Notes under the pieces: generated by a model | The model's input: the letters and a program-made list of their open reading frames with translations, nothing else | Told to the model about the DNA's origin: nothing | Database searches by the model: none | In this document: piece by piece, positions 5,534 to 5,692 of the stretch | Position numbering within the stretch: position 1 is the stretch's first letter | Layout of the letters: each line of letters opens with the position of its first letter | Made by a program: the position numbers and the translations under genes | Assembly: GCA_023402915.1 (NCBI GenBank) | Contig: JAEYFO010000305.1 | Coordinates: forward strand, 1 to 5,692 | Length of the DNA stretch: 5,692 nucleotides | Source: Bacillota bacterium | GTDB lineage: Bacteria > Bacillota > Clostridia > Christensenellales > CALWSW01 | Direction: 5' to 3'

Positions 5534-5692
5534 TTACCCTTCCATCCGTCCGGAAAGCTCATAGAGAAGGATTCCGGCGCAGACAGCGGCGTTGAGCGAC
5601 TCCGCCCGGCCCTTCATCGGCAGGCGGTACAGGAGCGTCGCTTCGGCCGAAACCGCGTCGGACAGGCCGTGTCCCTCGCTGCCGATCAACAG
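5534..5692 (-). CDS. SpoU/TrmH-family RNA 2'-O-methyltransferase, C-terminal 52 residues
   Basis: The minus-strand frame enters at 5692 and stops at TAA (5536-5534). The visible 52 residues carry two signature blocks of the SPOUT (alpha/beta knot) fold that bind S-adenosylmethionine: LLIGSEGHGLSD at the start (family pattern iGnEghGl) and LPMKGRAESLNAAVCAGILLYEL (family pattern iPm.g..eSLNvavaagillyel). The protein ends 10 residues after this block, as is usual. Members 2'-O-methylate rRNA or tRNA riboses; which RNA is modified cannot be told from this piece. It lies on the same strand as pheST and upstream of it, as the TrmH-family gene ysgA does in Bacillus subtilis, but here gldA lies between. 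The N-terminal substrate-recognition part is outside the window. Confidence 0.92.
   Translation of the reverse strand: MLIGSEGHGLSDAVSAEATLLYRLPMKGRAESLNAAVCAGILLYELSGRMEG

Noticed and set aside
5133..5564. A 143-codon plus-strand frame after the RNase HI remnant
   Set aside because: It starts at GTG with no ribosome site, has a basic low-information translation, and overlaps the methyltransferase end on the other strand. A faint likeness of its start to the RNase HI C-terminal strand was too weak to claim.

Overview
The window looks like a chromosomal segment of a GC-rich member of the Firmicutes (Clostridia type). The evidence is a T-box leader controlling the phenylalanyl-tRNA synthetase operon, strong AGGAGG-type ribosome sites, GC-rich coding regions with AT-rich intergenic DNA, and an RNA methyltransferase gene near pheS as in Bacillus. 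No species is assigned.

Layout: (1) 1-3294, minus strand: pheT (3' end cut by the window edge), pheS, a full T-box leader with its own terminator, and an extended -10 promoter. (2) 3295-3566: an AT-rich divergent intergenic region holding the plus-strand promoter and a structured 5' UTR for the next gene. (3) 3567-4661, plus strand: a complete glycerol dehydrogenase gene (gldA), transcribed alone. (4) 4662-5533: 870 bases with no intact gene. It holds two adjacent hairpins after gldA, one reading as a terminator on each strand; a decayed plus-strand fragment of a ribonuclease HI gene with two frameshifts; and a further minus-strand terminator. (5) 5534-5692, minus strand: the C-terminal 52 codons of a SpoU/TrmH-family (SPOUT) RNA methyltransferase.

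PheS and PheT form the heterotetrameric enzyme that charges tRNA-Phe. The T-box senses uncharged tRNA-Phe and lets transcription proceed into pheST. The methyltransferase shares their strand, and in Bacillus subtilis a TrmH-family gene (ysgA) sits directly upstream of pheS-pheT. The gldA gene on the opposite strand, together with the rnhA remnant, therefore looks like an insertion into an older translation-gene cluster.

I found no previously undescribed system such as a defence island, CRISPR array or mobile element. The least expected content is the RNase HI fossil and the split methyltransferase/pheST neighbourhood.
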